A stretch of 64,000 bases of DNA from Winogradskya consettensis (GTDB taxonomy: Bacteria; Actinomycetota; Actinomycetes; Mycobacteriales; Micromonosporaceae). A program made the translations under genes and the position numbers. The stretch covers positions 124,001-188,000 of the forward strand of contig NZ_BOQP01000007.1 in NCBI RefSeq assembly GCF_018332715.1. The letters are read 5' to 3'. Position 1 is the stretch's first letter. Every line of letters begins with the position of its first letter. The notes beneath the pieces were generated by a model, which had not been told where the DNA came from, made no database searches, and worked only from the letters and a program-made list of their open reading frames with translations. This document shows, piece by piece, positions 1 through 12,100 of this stretch.

Positions 1-2
1 GC

Positions 3-3000
3 AGCATGCACGACGCCGCCGGGACCAGGCCCGAGCCGGAGATCACCGGGATCGGCTCGATCAAGTCGAACATCGGGCACCTGGAATCGGCTGCCGGCGT
101 CGCCGGGGTCGTCAAGGTGATCGGGGCGATGGCCACCGGCACCCTGCCCGGCACCGTCAACTTCCGCGCCCTCAACCAGCTCATCGATCTCAACGGCAGC
201 CCGTTCCGCATCGTCGGCGAGACCCAGCCGTGGACGCCGCCGGCGGACCTCCCGCGGCGGGCCGGGATCAGCTCGTTCGGGTTCGGCGGGACCAATGCGC
301 ATGTGCTGCTGGAGGAGCCGCCGGTCTTCGCGGAGGGCGTACAGCTGCCGGGGCCTTATCTTGTCCCGCTCTCGGCGAAGAACCCTGCGCGGTTGCGGGA
401 AGCGGCTGCGCGACTGCGGGCGTACCTGCAGGCCCCGGCCGACGAAGGCATCGCCGCGCTGCAGTCCGTCGGGACCATGACGGAGATCGCGTACACGTTG
501 CAGGTCGGGCGGGAGGCGATGACCGCCCGCGCGGCGTTCGTGGTCAATGACCACGAAGAGCTCGTAGCGGCGCTGGAGGCGTTCACCCCGGGTGAGGTTC
601 ACGCCGTGGAGCAGGCGTCCGAGGAGATCGTGGCTACCGCAAACCGGTGGGTCGGCGGCGGGACCGTCGACTGGGCGGCTTCCTACGAGACCCGGCCGCA
701 TCGGGTACGCCTGCCGGGCTACCCGTTCGCCACCGACCGGCACTGGTTCGTCACGCCGCCCGCCGCTCCCCCGGCTGTCGACCGGCTTCACCCGCTCGTG
801 CATCGCAACACGTCCACGTTGAGCGATTCGCGGTTCAGCTCGACGTTCACTGGTTCGGAGCCGTTCCTTGACGCGCATCGGGTCGAGGGGCGTGCGGTGC
901 TGCCCGCCGTGGCGCATCTGGAGATGGCTCGGGCTGCTGTCGGCTTCGCCGCCGGGCAGGCATCGGTGTCGCTCAGTGATGTCGCGTGGTTGCGGCCGCT
1001 GACCGGGGACGGCTCACCGATCGAGGTGGATGTCGCCCTGCGTGGTCAGGACGACGGGGTCGCGTTCGAGATCAAGCGTGGCGAGGTTGTGTACAGCGCC
1101 GGATTCGCGCGGACCGGGCCGCTCGTCACGCCGCCGCGCGTCGACCTCGACACTGTCCGCGCGGCTTGCCCCGAGACCGCGGACGTGGCCCAGCTGTACG
1201 ACGGATTGCGCGGAACCGGGCTCTCGCACGGTCCCGCGATGCGGCGGCTGCGTGCGGTGAGCGTCGGCGAGGACCAAGCGCTGGCCCGGATCGACAGCGA
1301 CGACGTCGACGGATACGTGCTGCCGCCGAGTGTGGTCGACGCGGCGTTCCAGGTGTCGCTGCTGCTGCTCGGTGACACCGGGGATCCGGTGCTGGCGTTC
1401 GCGGTGCGGGAGTTGCAGGCGTACGCGGCCTGCCCGTCCACCACCTGGGCCTGGGTACGCCGTACGACCGAGGGCGCGTTCGACATCGACCTGTGCGACG
1501 GCGACGGCACGGTGCTGGCCGCTGTCCGGGGGCTCGCCCAGCGCACCGCCCGCGGCTCCTCGCGAGTGGTGACCGCGACCTCGCAGTGGATCGACACCCC
1601 GGTCCGGGCGGGCTCGGGCGGCCGCACCTTGCACGGTCTGGTTGTCGGACGCGAGCTCGACGGTTGTGTGTCGTTGCCCGCCATATCCGCGGGCGGCGTG
1701 GCCGCGGGTGTTCAGCAGACGCTGATGGACGTCTTCTCGCGTGTGCAGGAAGTGCTGCGTTCCTCCCCGGACACCGAGCAGCGATTCGTGGTGCTGGTCG
1801 ACGGGCGTGTCCCCGAGCACCACCACGCGGCGCTGGCCGGTCTCCTGCGCAGTGTCGTGCTGGAGAACCCGCTCGTCTCCGGGCTCGTGGTCCGGGTGGC
1901 CGGGCTCGCCGCCGCCGAGCCGGCGTCGCTGGCCGCCGTCCTGGGCGCGGAAGGCAGCGATGATTCCGCGGACACCGAGGTGCGTTATCTCGGCGACGGG
2001 CGGCGGCAGAGCCGGCAGACCGTTGAGCTGCCCGCCGGACCGGCTCCCCGGGTTCCGGCCCTGCGCACCGGCGGCGTGTACTGGATCCTCGGCGGGGCGG
2101 GCGGGATCGGGGCACACGTGGCCCGGTATCTGGCCCGCGCTCAGGACACCATCGTGGTGCTGAGCGGCCGTTCGGCGGACAGCTCCGCTGTGGCGGCGCT
2201 GCGCCGGGACGGGATCGCCGCGCACTACCTGCCCGTCGATGTCACCGACGGCGATGCGGTGCGCCGCGCCGTTTCGTCCATTGAGCGTGAACACGGTGGG
2301 CTGCACGGGGTGGTGAACGCCGCGGGGGTGCTGCGAGACCAGTTCCTGCTGCGCAAAGAGCTCACGGATGTGCGTACGGTGACCGCGCCCAAGATTGACG
2401 GCACGCTCCACCTGGACGCGGCGACGCGGCATCTCGATCTGGATTTCTTCGTGCTGTTCTCGTCAGTCGCTGCCGAGTACGGCAACGCCGGACAGACGGA
2501 CTACAGCGCCGCCAACGCTTTCCTCGACGCGTTCGCCGGGCACCGGCAGGCGCTCGTCGACGCGGGTGAACGGACCGGGCGCTCCGTGGCGATCAGCTGG
2601 CCGCTCTGGGAGCAGGGTGGCATGACCCTGGACGACGCGACCCGCGCGGAGCTTCGCGCCGATCGCGGCTGGGAGGCTCTGCCGACCGAGGACGGGGTAC
2701 GCGCCCTGGGCCGGGCGCTGCTCACCGACGCGCCGTCGCGGATGGTCGTGGCCTATGGCGCCGCGGCCACTCTGTCGCCGCAGCGGTGGCGGACTGCTCC
2801 CGCTCTTCCCGCTACACCGGCTCCCGCCGCGGCCGCGGTCCGCTCGCAGGGCGAGTCGGTGCAGCAGGGCAAGTCGGCGCAGCAGGGCGAGTCGCTGCAG
2901 CAGCGCACCGAGGACATGCTCAAGGACGTGCTCACCGAGGTGCTGCACCACGCGCCCGGCACGGTCGAATCCGGCGTCAACCTCATCGAGTACGGCATCG

Positions 3001-3120
3001 ACTCGCTGAGCATCATGGAGACCACCCGGCGGCTGGAGAAGATCGTCGGGTCGCTGTCCAAGACGATCTTCTTCGAGCACCTGAACATCTCGTCCGTCGC
3101 GCAATACCTCGTGCGGACCC
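3..3120 (+). other. PKS module 1: KS (partial)-DH-KR-ACP
   Basis: Only the C-terminal part of KS1 is in the window, including the second catalytic histidine in SNIGH. The DH (about residues 261-525) keeps HxxxGxxxxP with His291 and the partner Asp445. The KR has the GGAGGIG nucleotide-binding loop at about 697 and catalytic Tyr833 in DYSAANAF. The ACP carries its phosphopantetheine serine at about residue 1000 (YGIDSLS). All reductive domains look active, so the expected state is an alpha,beta-unsaturated thioester. An Ala/Pro-rich linker of about 45 residues follows. Confidence 0.9.
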
Positions 3121-6100
3121 GGCACGACCAGCTCGCGGCCCTGTTCACGGCCGAACCCCCTCCAGAGGCCGCCCCCGCCCCTGCCCCCGTGGCCGCCGAA
3201 CCCGTGGCCGCCGAACCCATCATCGCCGCGCCCGTCGCCGCCGCGCCCATCGTCGCCGCCCCCGAACCCGCCGTCGTCGTCGCCGAGCCGGAGTCCCGGG
3301 ATCGGGACATCGCCATCATCGGGGTCTCGGGGCGTTATCCCGGCGCGAGCACCCTCGACGAGCTGTGGGAGGTGATCGCCGACGGCCGGCACATGTTCGA
3401 GGAGATCCCGGACGAGCGGTGGCGCCACGAACAGATCTACGACAACGACCGGGCGGTGCTGGGCAAGAGCGTCATCCGTACGGGCACGTTCCTCACCGAC
3501 ATCGACAAGTTCGACCCGCGCTACTTCCGGATCTCCAAGCGTGACGCCGACCGGATGTCCCCCGAGGTGCGGCTGTTCCTGCAGGCCGGGGTCGAGGCCC
3601 TGGAGGACTCCGGCTACTCGAAGGAGACGATCCAGCGCCAGTACGACGGCGACGTCGGCGTGCTCGTCGGCACGATGAGCAACCACTACAACCTCTACGG
3701 CTTCGAGAACAGCCTGACCCGCGGCTCCGAGGAGAGCGGGAGCTACACCGCGACGATCCCGAACATGCTGTCGTACTTCTACGGGTTGACCGGCCCGTCG
3801 ATCTTCATGGACACGATGTGTTCGGCATCGTCGACGTGCATCCACCAGGCCGTGCAGATGCTGCGGTCCGGCGAGTGCCGCATGGTCGTCGCGGGTGGTG
3901 TCAACCTGATGCTGCACCCGTACAACCTGATCGCCTCGTCTCAGGAGTACTTCACCACCGGGACGTCGGACGTCATCCGCAGCTTCGGCCAGGGCGTCGA
4001 CGGCACCATCCTCGGCGAAGGTGTCGGCGCGATGGTCCTCAAGCCGCTCGCCGAGGCGGAGCGCGACGGTGACCACATCTACGCCGTCATCAAGGGGACC
4101 GCCCTGTCGAACGCGGGCATCCGCAACGGCTTCACCGTGCCGAGCCCGGCCATGCAGGCCCGCGCGGTCGAGAAGGCCTTCGACGACGCCGGCATCGACG
4201 CGCGCACCGTGAACTACGTCGAGGGCCACGGATCCGGGACGGCACTGGGCGACCCGATCGAGATCAGCGCGCTCACCAGCGCGTACCGGAAGCACACCGC
4301 GGACAGCCAGTTCTGCGCACTCGGCTCGGTCAAGGCCAACATGGGCCACCTGCTGGCCGCCGCCGGGATGATCGGCATCACCAAGGTGCTGCTCCAGCTG
4401 CGCCACGGCATGCTCGCGCCGTCGCTGCACAGCACCGAGCTGAACCCCGACATCGACTTCGGCGAAACCCCGTTCCGGGTGCAGCAGGACCTCGCCCCGT
4501 GGAACCCCATCGTGATCACTCAGGACGGCGCGACGGTCACCCTGCCCCGGCGCGCCGGGGTCACGTCCATCGGTGCGGGCGGCATGAACTCGCACATCAT
4601 CCTCGAGGAACACCGCCCGGCGCGGCCCGCTGCCGGTGGGGCGGCCGGTTCCCAGCTGTTCGCCTTCTCCGCCATGCACGAGGCGGCACTCGCGCGGTAC
4701 CTGACGACATTCCGGGAGTACCTGGACCGGGCGGACGACGCGGAGCTGGCCGACATCGCTTACACGCTGCGGGTCGGCAAGAACGCGTTGCCGCACCGGT
4801 GGGCGTTCACCGCGCCGGACAAGACGTCCGCGCTGGCGGCGATCGACCGTTATCTGGCCGGTGCCCGGGAGGCCGTCACCGGCGAGCATGCTCAGGCGTG
4901 GGTGGCGGGTCGTAGCGTCGACTGGCGGCAGCTGCCGGTCGCACGGCGGGTGTCGCTGCCGGCGTACCCGTTCGACAAGATCCGGTGCTGGGTGGAGAGC
5001 ACCCCCGGCGCGCCGTCGGTGCTCGCGCCGCTGGCCCTGCGCGAACGACTGCACCCGTTCATCACCCGGAACACCTCCGACGTGCGAGGGTTGCGCTGGG
5101 AACTCGACGCCGACCTCACCGACCTGCGCGACTACAGCTTCCGGTCGCAGGACACACCGCAGATCATCAGTACGTTCGCCGTGGACCTCGCACTCGCCGT
5201 CACCCGGCTGAGCGGCCACGCCGGCACCCCCGCCGTGCACGATCTGGTGCTGTCCACGCCGGTCGACTGGGCCACCACCCCACGACTGGACATCGCCTTC
5301 GACGGCGGGCACGGCATCGTCCGCACTCCTGACGGCACCGTCGTGGTGTCATTCACCGCCGGTACGGACGACGGTTCCGCCACGCGTCACGTCACGGTCG
5401 GGCGGACCTCGCGCATTCTCGATCAGCAGGGACTCCTGGGCGAGCTCGCGCAGGGCGGTCTGCGATACCGGGACGCCTACAGCGCTGTCGACGGGGTCGA
5501 GCGGACCGAGGACGGGCACACCGTGCTGCGGCTGCGGGAACCCCGGCTGCGCCAGGACCACTTACGGCGCAACGTCACCCTCGATCCGGCCGTTCTGTGC
5601 GCCGTCGACCAGGGACTGCGGTGGCAGGCGAAACGGGCCGGGGTGGCGGCTTGGGCGCAGGCCGGGCTCACCGGTGCCGCGTCGGTGCGGCTCGGGGTGA
5701 CCGCGCCGGTCAGCACGGTCGTGTTCACCACCGCCGGCGACATCCTCCTGCTCTCCGACAGCAGCGACATCGTCGCCGAACTCAGCGATGTGCAATCCGG
5801 CACCGAGACCAACGGCACGCTATCCGGCACATCCCTCAACGCCGTGCGGGCCGGCGCCGAGATCAACGGCGTGCGGTTCGGGGCCGAGATCAACGGCGTG
5901 CGGTTCGGGGCCGAGATCAACGGCGTGCGGTTCGGGGCCGAGCACCGCGGTGTGCGGCAGGGCGTTGTGGCTCCGCAGGCGGCGCGGCCGGTGGTTGTCG
6001 CGGCGATGCAGCCTGCAGTCTTTGTCGCGAAATCGCCGGTCCCGGCTGTTGTCGGGGAGTTGCAGGCCATTGCGGCGGAGATTCTCGGGTTCGAGGCGCA

Positions 6101-9100
6101 TGAGCTGGACACCGGAACCGGGTTCGACGCGTTCGGGTTCGACTCGATGTCGCTGGTGACTTTCGCGCAGCGGATCCGGGAGCGCTTCGGGCCCGAGCTC
6201 AGTCCCGCGGTGTTCTTCGACCTCACCACGATCGACGCCCTCGGCGACCACCTGATGACCGAGCACGGTGTGCGCGACGTCCATCGCGACGCCGCGGCCG
6301 TCCCCACGACGCCCACGGCCGTAGCAGCACCGGCCTCAGTACCCGTCACCCCGGCAACCGATGGTGTGATGCCGGTTGCGGTCATCGGGGCGGCGGGGCG
6401 GTTTCCCGGTGCGCGGAACCTCGATGAGTTCTGGGCGAACATGACGGCCGGCGGGGACCATGTCACCGCATTTCCGCTGGACCGCTACGAGGGCGCCTAC
6501 CGCCGGGCCGTTGAGGATGCCGACTTCCCGCATCGGATGGGCGTGCTCGACGACGTCGACGCGTTCGATGCCGCGTTCTTCGGGATTCTGCCGCGGGAGG
6601 CGGAGCGGATGGATCCCCAGCACCGGCTCGTGCTGGAGACGGTGTGGAACGCGCTCGAGCACAGCGCTCACCAGCCGGGCGAGCTGCCGTCCGATACGGG
6701 GGTCTTCATCGGTGTGTCGGCCAACGAGTACAGCGGGCTGCTCACCGCGTACGGAGTGATGCCGGACGCCTTCACCACCGTGGGCAACACGCACTCGATC
6801 CTGGCCAACCGGATCTCCTATCTGCTCGATGTGCGCGGGCCGAGCGAGCCGATCGACACCGCCTGTTCCAGTTCGCTGGTGGCGGTCCACCGGGCGGTCG
6901 AGGCGATCCGTTCCGGGGCCTGCACCATGGCGGTCGCCGGTGGGGTCAACGTGCTGCTCGGCGCGGACGGGTTCATCAGTGCGCAGCTGGCCGGGATGCT
7001 CAGCCCGGACGGCCGGTGCAAGACCTTCGACGCGCGGGCCGACGGGTACGTCCGCGGTGAGGGCGTCGCCGCCGTGGTCCTCAAACCGCTCGCCGACGCG
7101 GAACGCGACGGGGACGCCATCATGGGCGTGATCCGGGGAACCGCGCAGAACCACGGCGGCCGGGCGAACTCGCTGACCGCGCCGAACGCCGACGCGCAGG
7201 CCGAGCTGGTCAGCGCGGCCATCGGGGATCTCGACCCCGCGACCATCGGCTACATCGAGACGCACGGCACCGGCACCGCCCTCGGCGATCCGGTGGAGAT
7301 CCGCGGTCTGCGCAAGGCGTTCCGCGGTCTCGGCCACGCGGACGACGGCGCCTGCGCGCTCGGCTCGGTGAAGGCCGGCATCGGGCACCTCGAGGCGGCG
7401 GCAGGCATCGCCGGGCTGGTCAAGGTCCTGCTCGCCCTCGAACACCGGGTCCTGCCCGGCACCGTCGGGCTCGACCGGATCAACCCCTACATCGAGCTGG
7501 CCGGTGGCCCGTTCCATGTGGTGCGCGACGCCGAGCCGTGGCCCGCGCCCCGCGGTGCCGCTCCCCGCCGCGCCGGGGTCAGCAGCTTCGGCTTCGGCGG
7601 CGTGAACGCCCACGTGGTCGTCGAGGAGTACCAGCGCGTGCCGCAGGATCCGCGGGACGTCACCGCCGTGGTGGTGCCGCTGTCGGCGCGTACGCCGGAC
7701 CAACTCGTGCAGCGGGCCCGTGACCTGCTCGCCCACCTGCGCGGGGAGCGGCCCGCGCTGGACGAGATCGCCTGGACGTTGCAGGCCGGACGGCAGCCGA
7801 TGCGCGAGCGGGCCGGCTGGGTCGTCACCTCGCACGAGGAGCTGATCTCGGCGCTACGAGCCTTCATCGACGGCGGGAGCTCCGCACCGGCTGGCGAGCT
7901 GGGCATCGTGCTTCAGCGATGGCTCGACGACGAGGCGGTCGACTGGAGGTCGCTGTACGGCGCGCAGACGCCGAACCGGGTGCACCTGCCCGCGTACCCG
8001 TTTGCGGACGACCGTTTCTGGATCCCCGGCACCCACACCGAACCGCACCCGCCGGCCGCCACGAGTCGCACGTCGCTCTTGACCGCTCGGTGGGAGCCCG
8101 CGGCGGCCGGGCCGGCCGTTGGCTACGACCGGCACGTCGTCATCCTCTGCGGGATCGACGGGCGGGTGCCCGGCGCCGAGTGTTTCCCCGTCCACACGGA
8201 CAAGACCCGCCCGGAGACCCGGCTGCGCGACCTGTCCTGGCAGGTGGCCCGGATCGTCCAGGAGCTCGGCGAACCCGCCGGGCGGACCCTGGTGCAGGTG
8301 ATCGCCGGGGAACCGGCGGCGCGAGCGCTCGCGGGGCTGACCCGGACACTGACCCGGGAACGGCCGGGTATGACGGGTCAGGTCATCGTCATCGAGGGCC
8401 AGGACGTCGCCACGGTCGCGGCCGAGAACTCCGGCGGCGCGGACGACCTGGTGGTGTACCGCGACGGCGTACGGACCGTTCCGGTGTGGACACTTGCGGA
8501 GGCGGACGCGACCGCGGCGCCGTGGCGCGACGGCGGCACGTACCTCATCACCGGGGGTGCCGGCGGTGTCGGGGCGCACGTCGCCCGTCGCATCGCCGCG
8601 GACACCCGCGACGCGACCGTGGTGCTCACCGGCCGGTCCCCTCGTGACGAGCGCATCACGGCGCTGCTGAGTGAGCTGGAACGTGCCGGGCTGACGGCCC
8701 GCTACATGCGGGCGGACGTCTCCCGGTGGGAGGACGTGCGGCACCTGGTCGCGCAGTCCGGGCAGGTCACCGGCATCGTGCACGCCGCGGGCCGGACCCG
8801 TGACGCCCTGCTCGCCGGGAAGACGGCCGAGCAGTGGGACGAGGTCCTGGCGGCGAAGGTCGACGGCCTGGTGCACCTCGACCGGGCCACGGAGGACCAT
8901 CCGCTGGAGTTCCTCCTCGCGTTCTCGTCGGGCGTCGCTCTCACCGGAAACCCCGGTCAGGCCGACTATGCGGTTGCCAACGCCTTCCTTCACGCGTACG
9001 CCGAACAGCGCAACACCCTCGTCGACCAGGGCAGCCGCCGTGGGCGTACGACGGCGATCGCCTGGCCGTTGTGGCAGGACGGTGGCATGAGGGTGAGCGC

Positions 9101-12100
9101 GAGCACCCGCGACTACCTGTGGCGTGACCGGGGACTGGCCCCGATGCCGACCCCGGACGGCCTGACCGCCCTCAACGCCGCGTGGCAGCTCGGCGCTGAC
9201 CAGGTTTGGATCCATCACGGCGACCCGCAACGCCTGCCGGCCGCACCGGTGTCAGCGCCGACCATGTCGCACGAGCCGATCGACCAGGTCAAGCCGGTCG
9301 GGCCGATCGAGTCGGTAGGGCCGGTGGCCGAGGACGGTCCGGCCGTGAAGGTCGAGACGCTTGTCGAGTTGTTCGCCGAGGTCACCGGGCTGGCCGTGGA
9401 TCCCGACCGGCCGCTGATCGACCTGGGCCTGGAATCAGTGATGATCATCCAGCTCAACCGGCGGCTGGCCGAGATCGCGCCGGACTTCTCCCGGACGGTG
9501 TTCTACGAGCAGCCGACCCTGCGGGCCGTAGCGGCCACCCTGCGCAGCCGGCAACCGGCCGCACCCGTCGCGGCCAACTCGGAAGGGCAGCAGCCGGTCG
9601 CAGCCTCGGCTCAAGCGCCTCGGGAGGTGGCTACGGCACAGGGCGTGCATCCGGAAGGGGCGGACGAGCCGATCGCGATCATCGGGATGAGCGGCCGGTA
9701 CCCCGGTGCGGCGGATCTCGACGAGTTCTGGGAGAACCTCAAGGCCGGGCGCGACGCCGTCCGCGAGGTGCCGGCCGACCGCTGGGCGCTGGACGGGTTC
9801 TTCGAGCCGGATCGTGATCGCGCCGTTGCCACCGGGCGTAGCTACAGCAAGTGGGGCGGGTTCCTCGAGGATGCCACCGCGTTCGACCCGCGGTTCTTCG
9901 GGATCGCGCCGCGGGATGCGTACGCCATGGATCCGCAGGAGCGGTTGTTCGTGCAGGCCGGGTGGGAGGTCCTCGAGGACGCCGGCTACACCCGGGCGCG
10001 GCTCAGCGAGCAGCATCGGGGCGGCGTCGGGGTGTTCGCCGGAGTCACCAAGGTCGGGCACGCACGGTATCCGGCCGGACGGCTCGCCTCGGGGGAACTC
10101 GTGGTGCCCGGGCTGTCGTTCGCGTCGCTGAGTGCGCGGGTGTCGTACCTGCTGAATCTGACCGGGCCGAGTCTGACCGTCGACACCATGTGCTCGGCGT
10201 CGCTGACGGCGATCCACGAGGCGTGCGAGCATCTGCGCCGCGGTGACTGCGAGGTGGCCGTTGCCGGTGGCGTCAACCTGTACACCCATCCACTGGACTA
10301 TGTGGAGCTGTGCCGGTCGGGGATGTTGTCGCCCGATGCGCAGAACCGCTCGTTCGGTGCCGGTGGACACGGGTTCGTGCCCGGCGAGGGTGTCGGCTGT
10401 GTGCTGCTCAAGCCGCTGAGCCGGGCGGTCGCGGACGGGGACCGGGTCCTCGCCGTGATCCGGGGATCGGGGATCAACCACGGTGGGCGTACCAGTGGCT
10501 ACACCGTGCCGAGCCCGGTCGCACAGGCCGCGCTGATCCGCGCCACCCTCGACAAGGCCGGGATCCCCGCGGACCGGGTCGGGTACGTCGAGGCCCACGG
10601 CACCGGCACCGAGCTGGGTGATCCGATCGAGATCACCGGTCTGAGCACCGCCTACGACCGGGACACCAGCGAACGGCAGTACTGCGCGATCGGCTCGGTG
10701 AAGTCCGGCATCGGGCACCTGGAGGCGGCCGCCGGTGTCGCCGGGCTGACCAAGACGGTGCTGCAACTGCGGCACAAGCAGCTCGTGCCGTCCCTGCACG
10801 CCGACAGCGTCAATCCCAACATCAGCTTCGAGCGCACCCCGTTCCGGCTCCAGCGTGAGCTGACCGCGTGGGAGTCCGCGCAGCCCCGCGTCGCCGCGGT
10901 GTCGTCGTTCGGCGCCGGTGGATCGAACGCACACATCATCGTGGAGGAATACGTCATGCCCCCTGCGCCGAACGCGGGACCCGCCGCGGACGAACAGCTC
11001 GTCGTCCTCTCCGCGCGCACCGGTGAACAGCTGGACCGCTCCGTCGAGCGGCTCGGTGAGTTCCTCGACCGGAATCCCGGCACCGACCTGGCCGCGCTGG
11101 CCCACACCCTGCGGACCGGGCGGGAGGCGATGACCGAGAGGTACGCCGTCCTGGTCCCCTCCGTCGTAGAACTACGCGCCGCTCTGCGTACGGGCAGAGG
11201 TCATCGGGGCACCGCCATCGCCCACGCGGAGCCGGCCGGTGACGGTGACCTGCAGAACGAGTTGGTGCGGCGCTGGATCGAAGCGGGCAGCCTCGGCAGG
11301 CTCGCCGCCCTGTGGGTGTCCGGCACCGAGGTGGACTGGTCCCTGCTCAGCACCGGGACCACGCGGCCGGTGTCGCTGCCGACGTACCCGTTCGCCAAGG
11401 ACCGGTTCTGGATCGGCGATCTGACCGCGACCGAGGAGATCGCCCCGCCCCCTGCCACGACCGAACCCGCTGCCGCTGCCGCACCGGACTGGGATCACTA
11501 CGTCTCCGGCCTGGTGCGCGAGAAGGTCGCGGTCGCTCTGGCCCTGGACGAGTCCGAGGTACGCGGTGACGTCGCCTTCGCCGACTACGGGCTCGACTCG
11601 ATTCTCGCGATCCGGGTGGTCAGCCAGCTCAACGAGGCCCTGTCCCTGCGCCTGTCCACCAACGTGATCTTCGACTTCAGCACCGCCGACCGCCTCACCC
11701 GGCACCTCAGCACCGAATACCGCGACACGATGACCCCACCGGCAGCCACTCCCCCATCGGTAGTGCCAGCAGGGCCGGTAGCAGCGACCGGAACAACGCG
11801 CGGGCCGATCGCCATCATCGGGATGAGCGGCCGGTACGCCGGCTCGGACGATCTGGACGAGCTGTGGCAGCACCTCGCGGCCGGCGACGATCTGATCACC
11901 GAGGCGGACCGCTGGGATCTGACCGGTATCAGCGACTGCACCAGAGGTGGCTTCCTCGACCGCATCGACGAGTTCGACGCGATGTTCTTCACCGTCTCCG
12001 GCACCGAGGCCGCGGTGATGGACCCCCAGCAGCGGCTCGTGCTGGAGGAGGCGTGGAAGGCCCTGGAGGACGCCGGGTACGCAGGCCCGGCAGCCGACCG

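Noticed and set aside
6..8. ATG at position 6 as the start of the PKS
   Set aside because: The following residues are the middle of a KS domain and the frame is already open at the window edge; the gene begins upstream.
2463..5312. 949-codon open frame on the minus strand inside the PKS
   Set aside because: It is antisense to conserved KR, ACP and KS domains and its translation has no family features; long antisense frames are expected in such GC-rich DNA.
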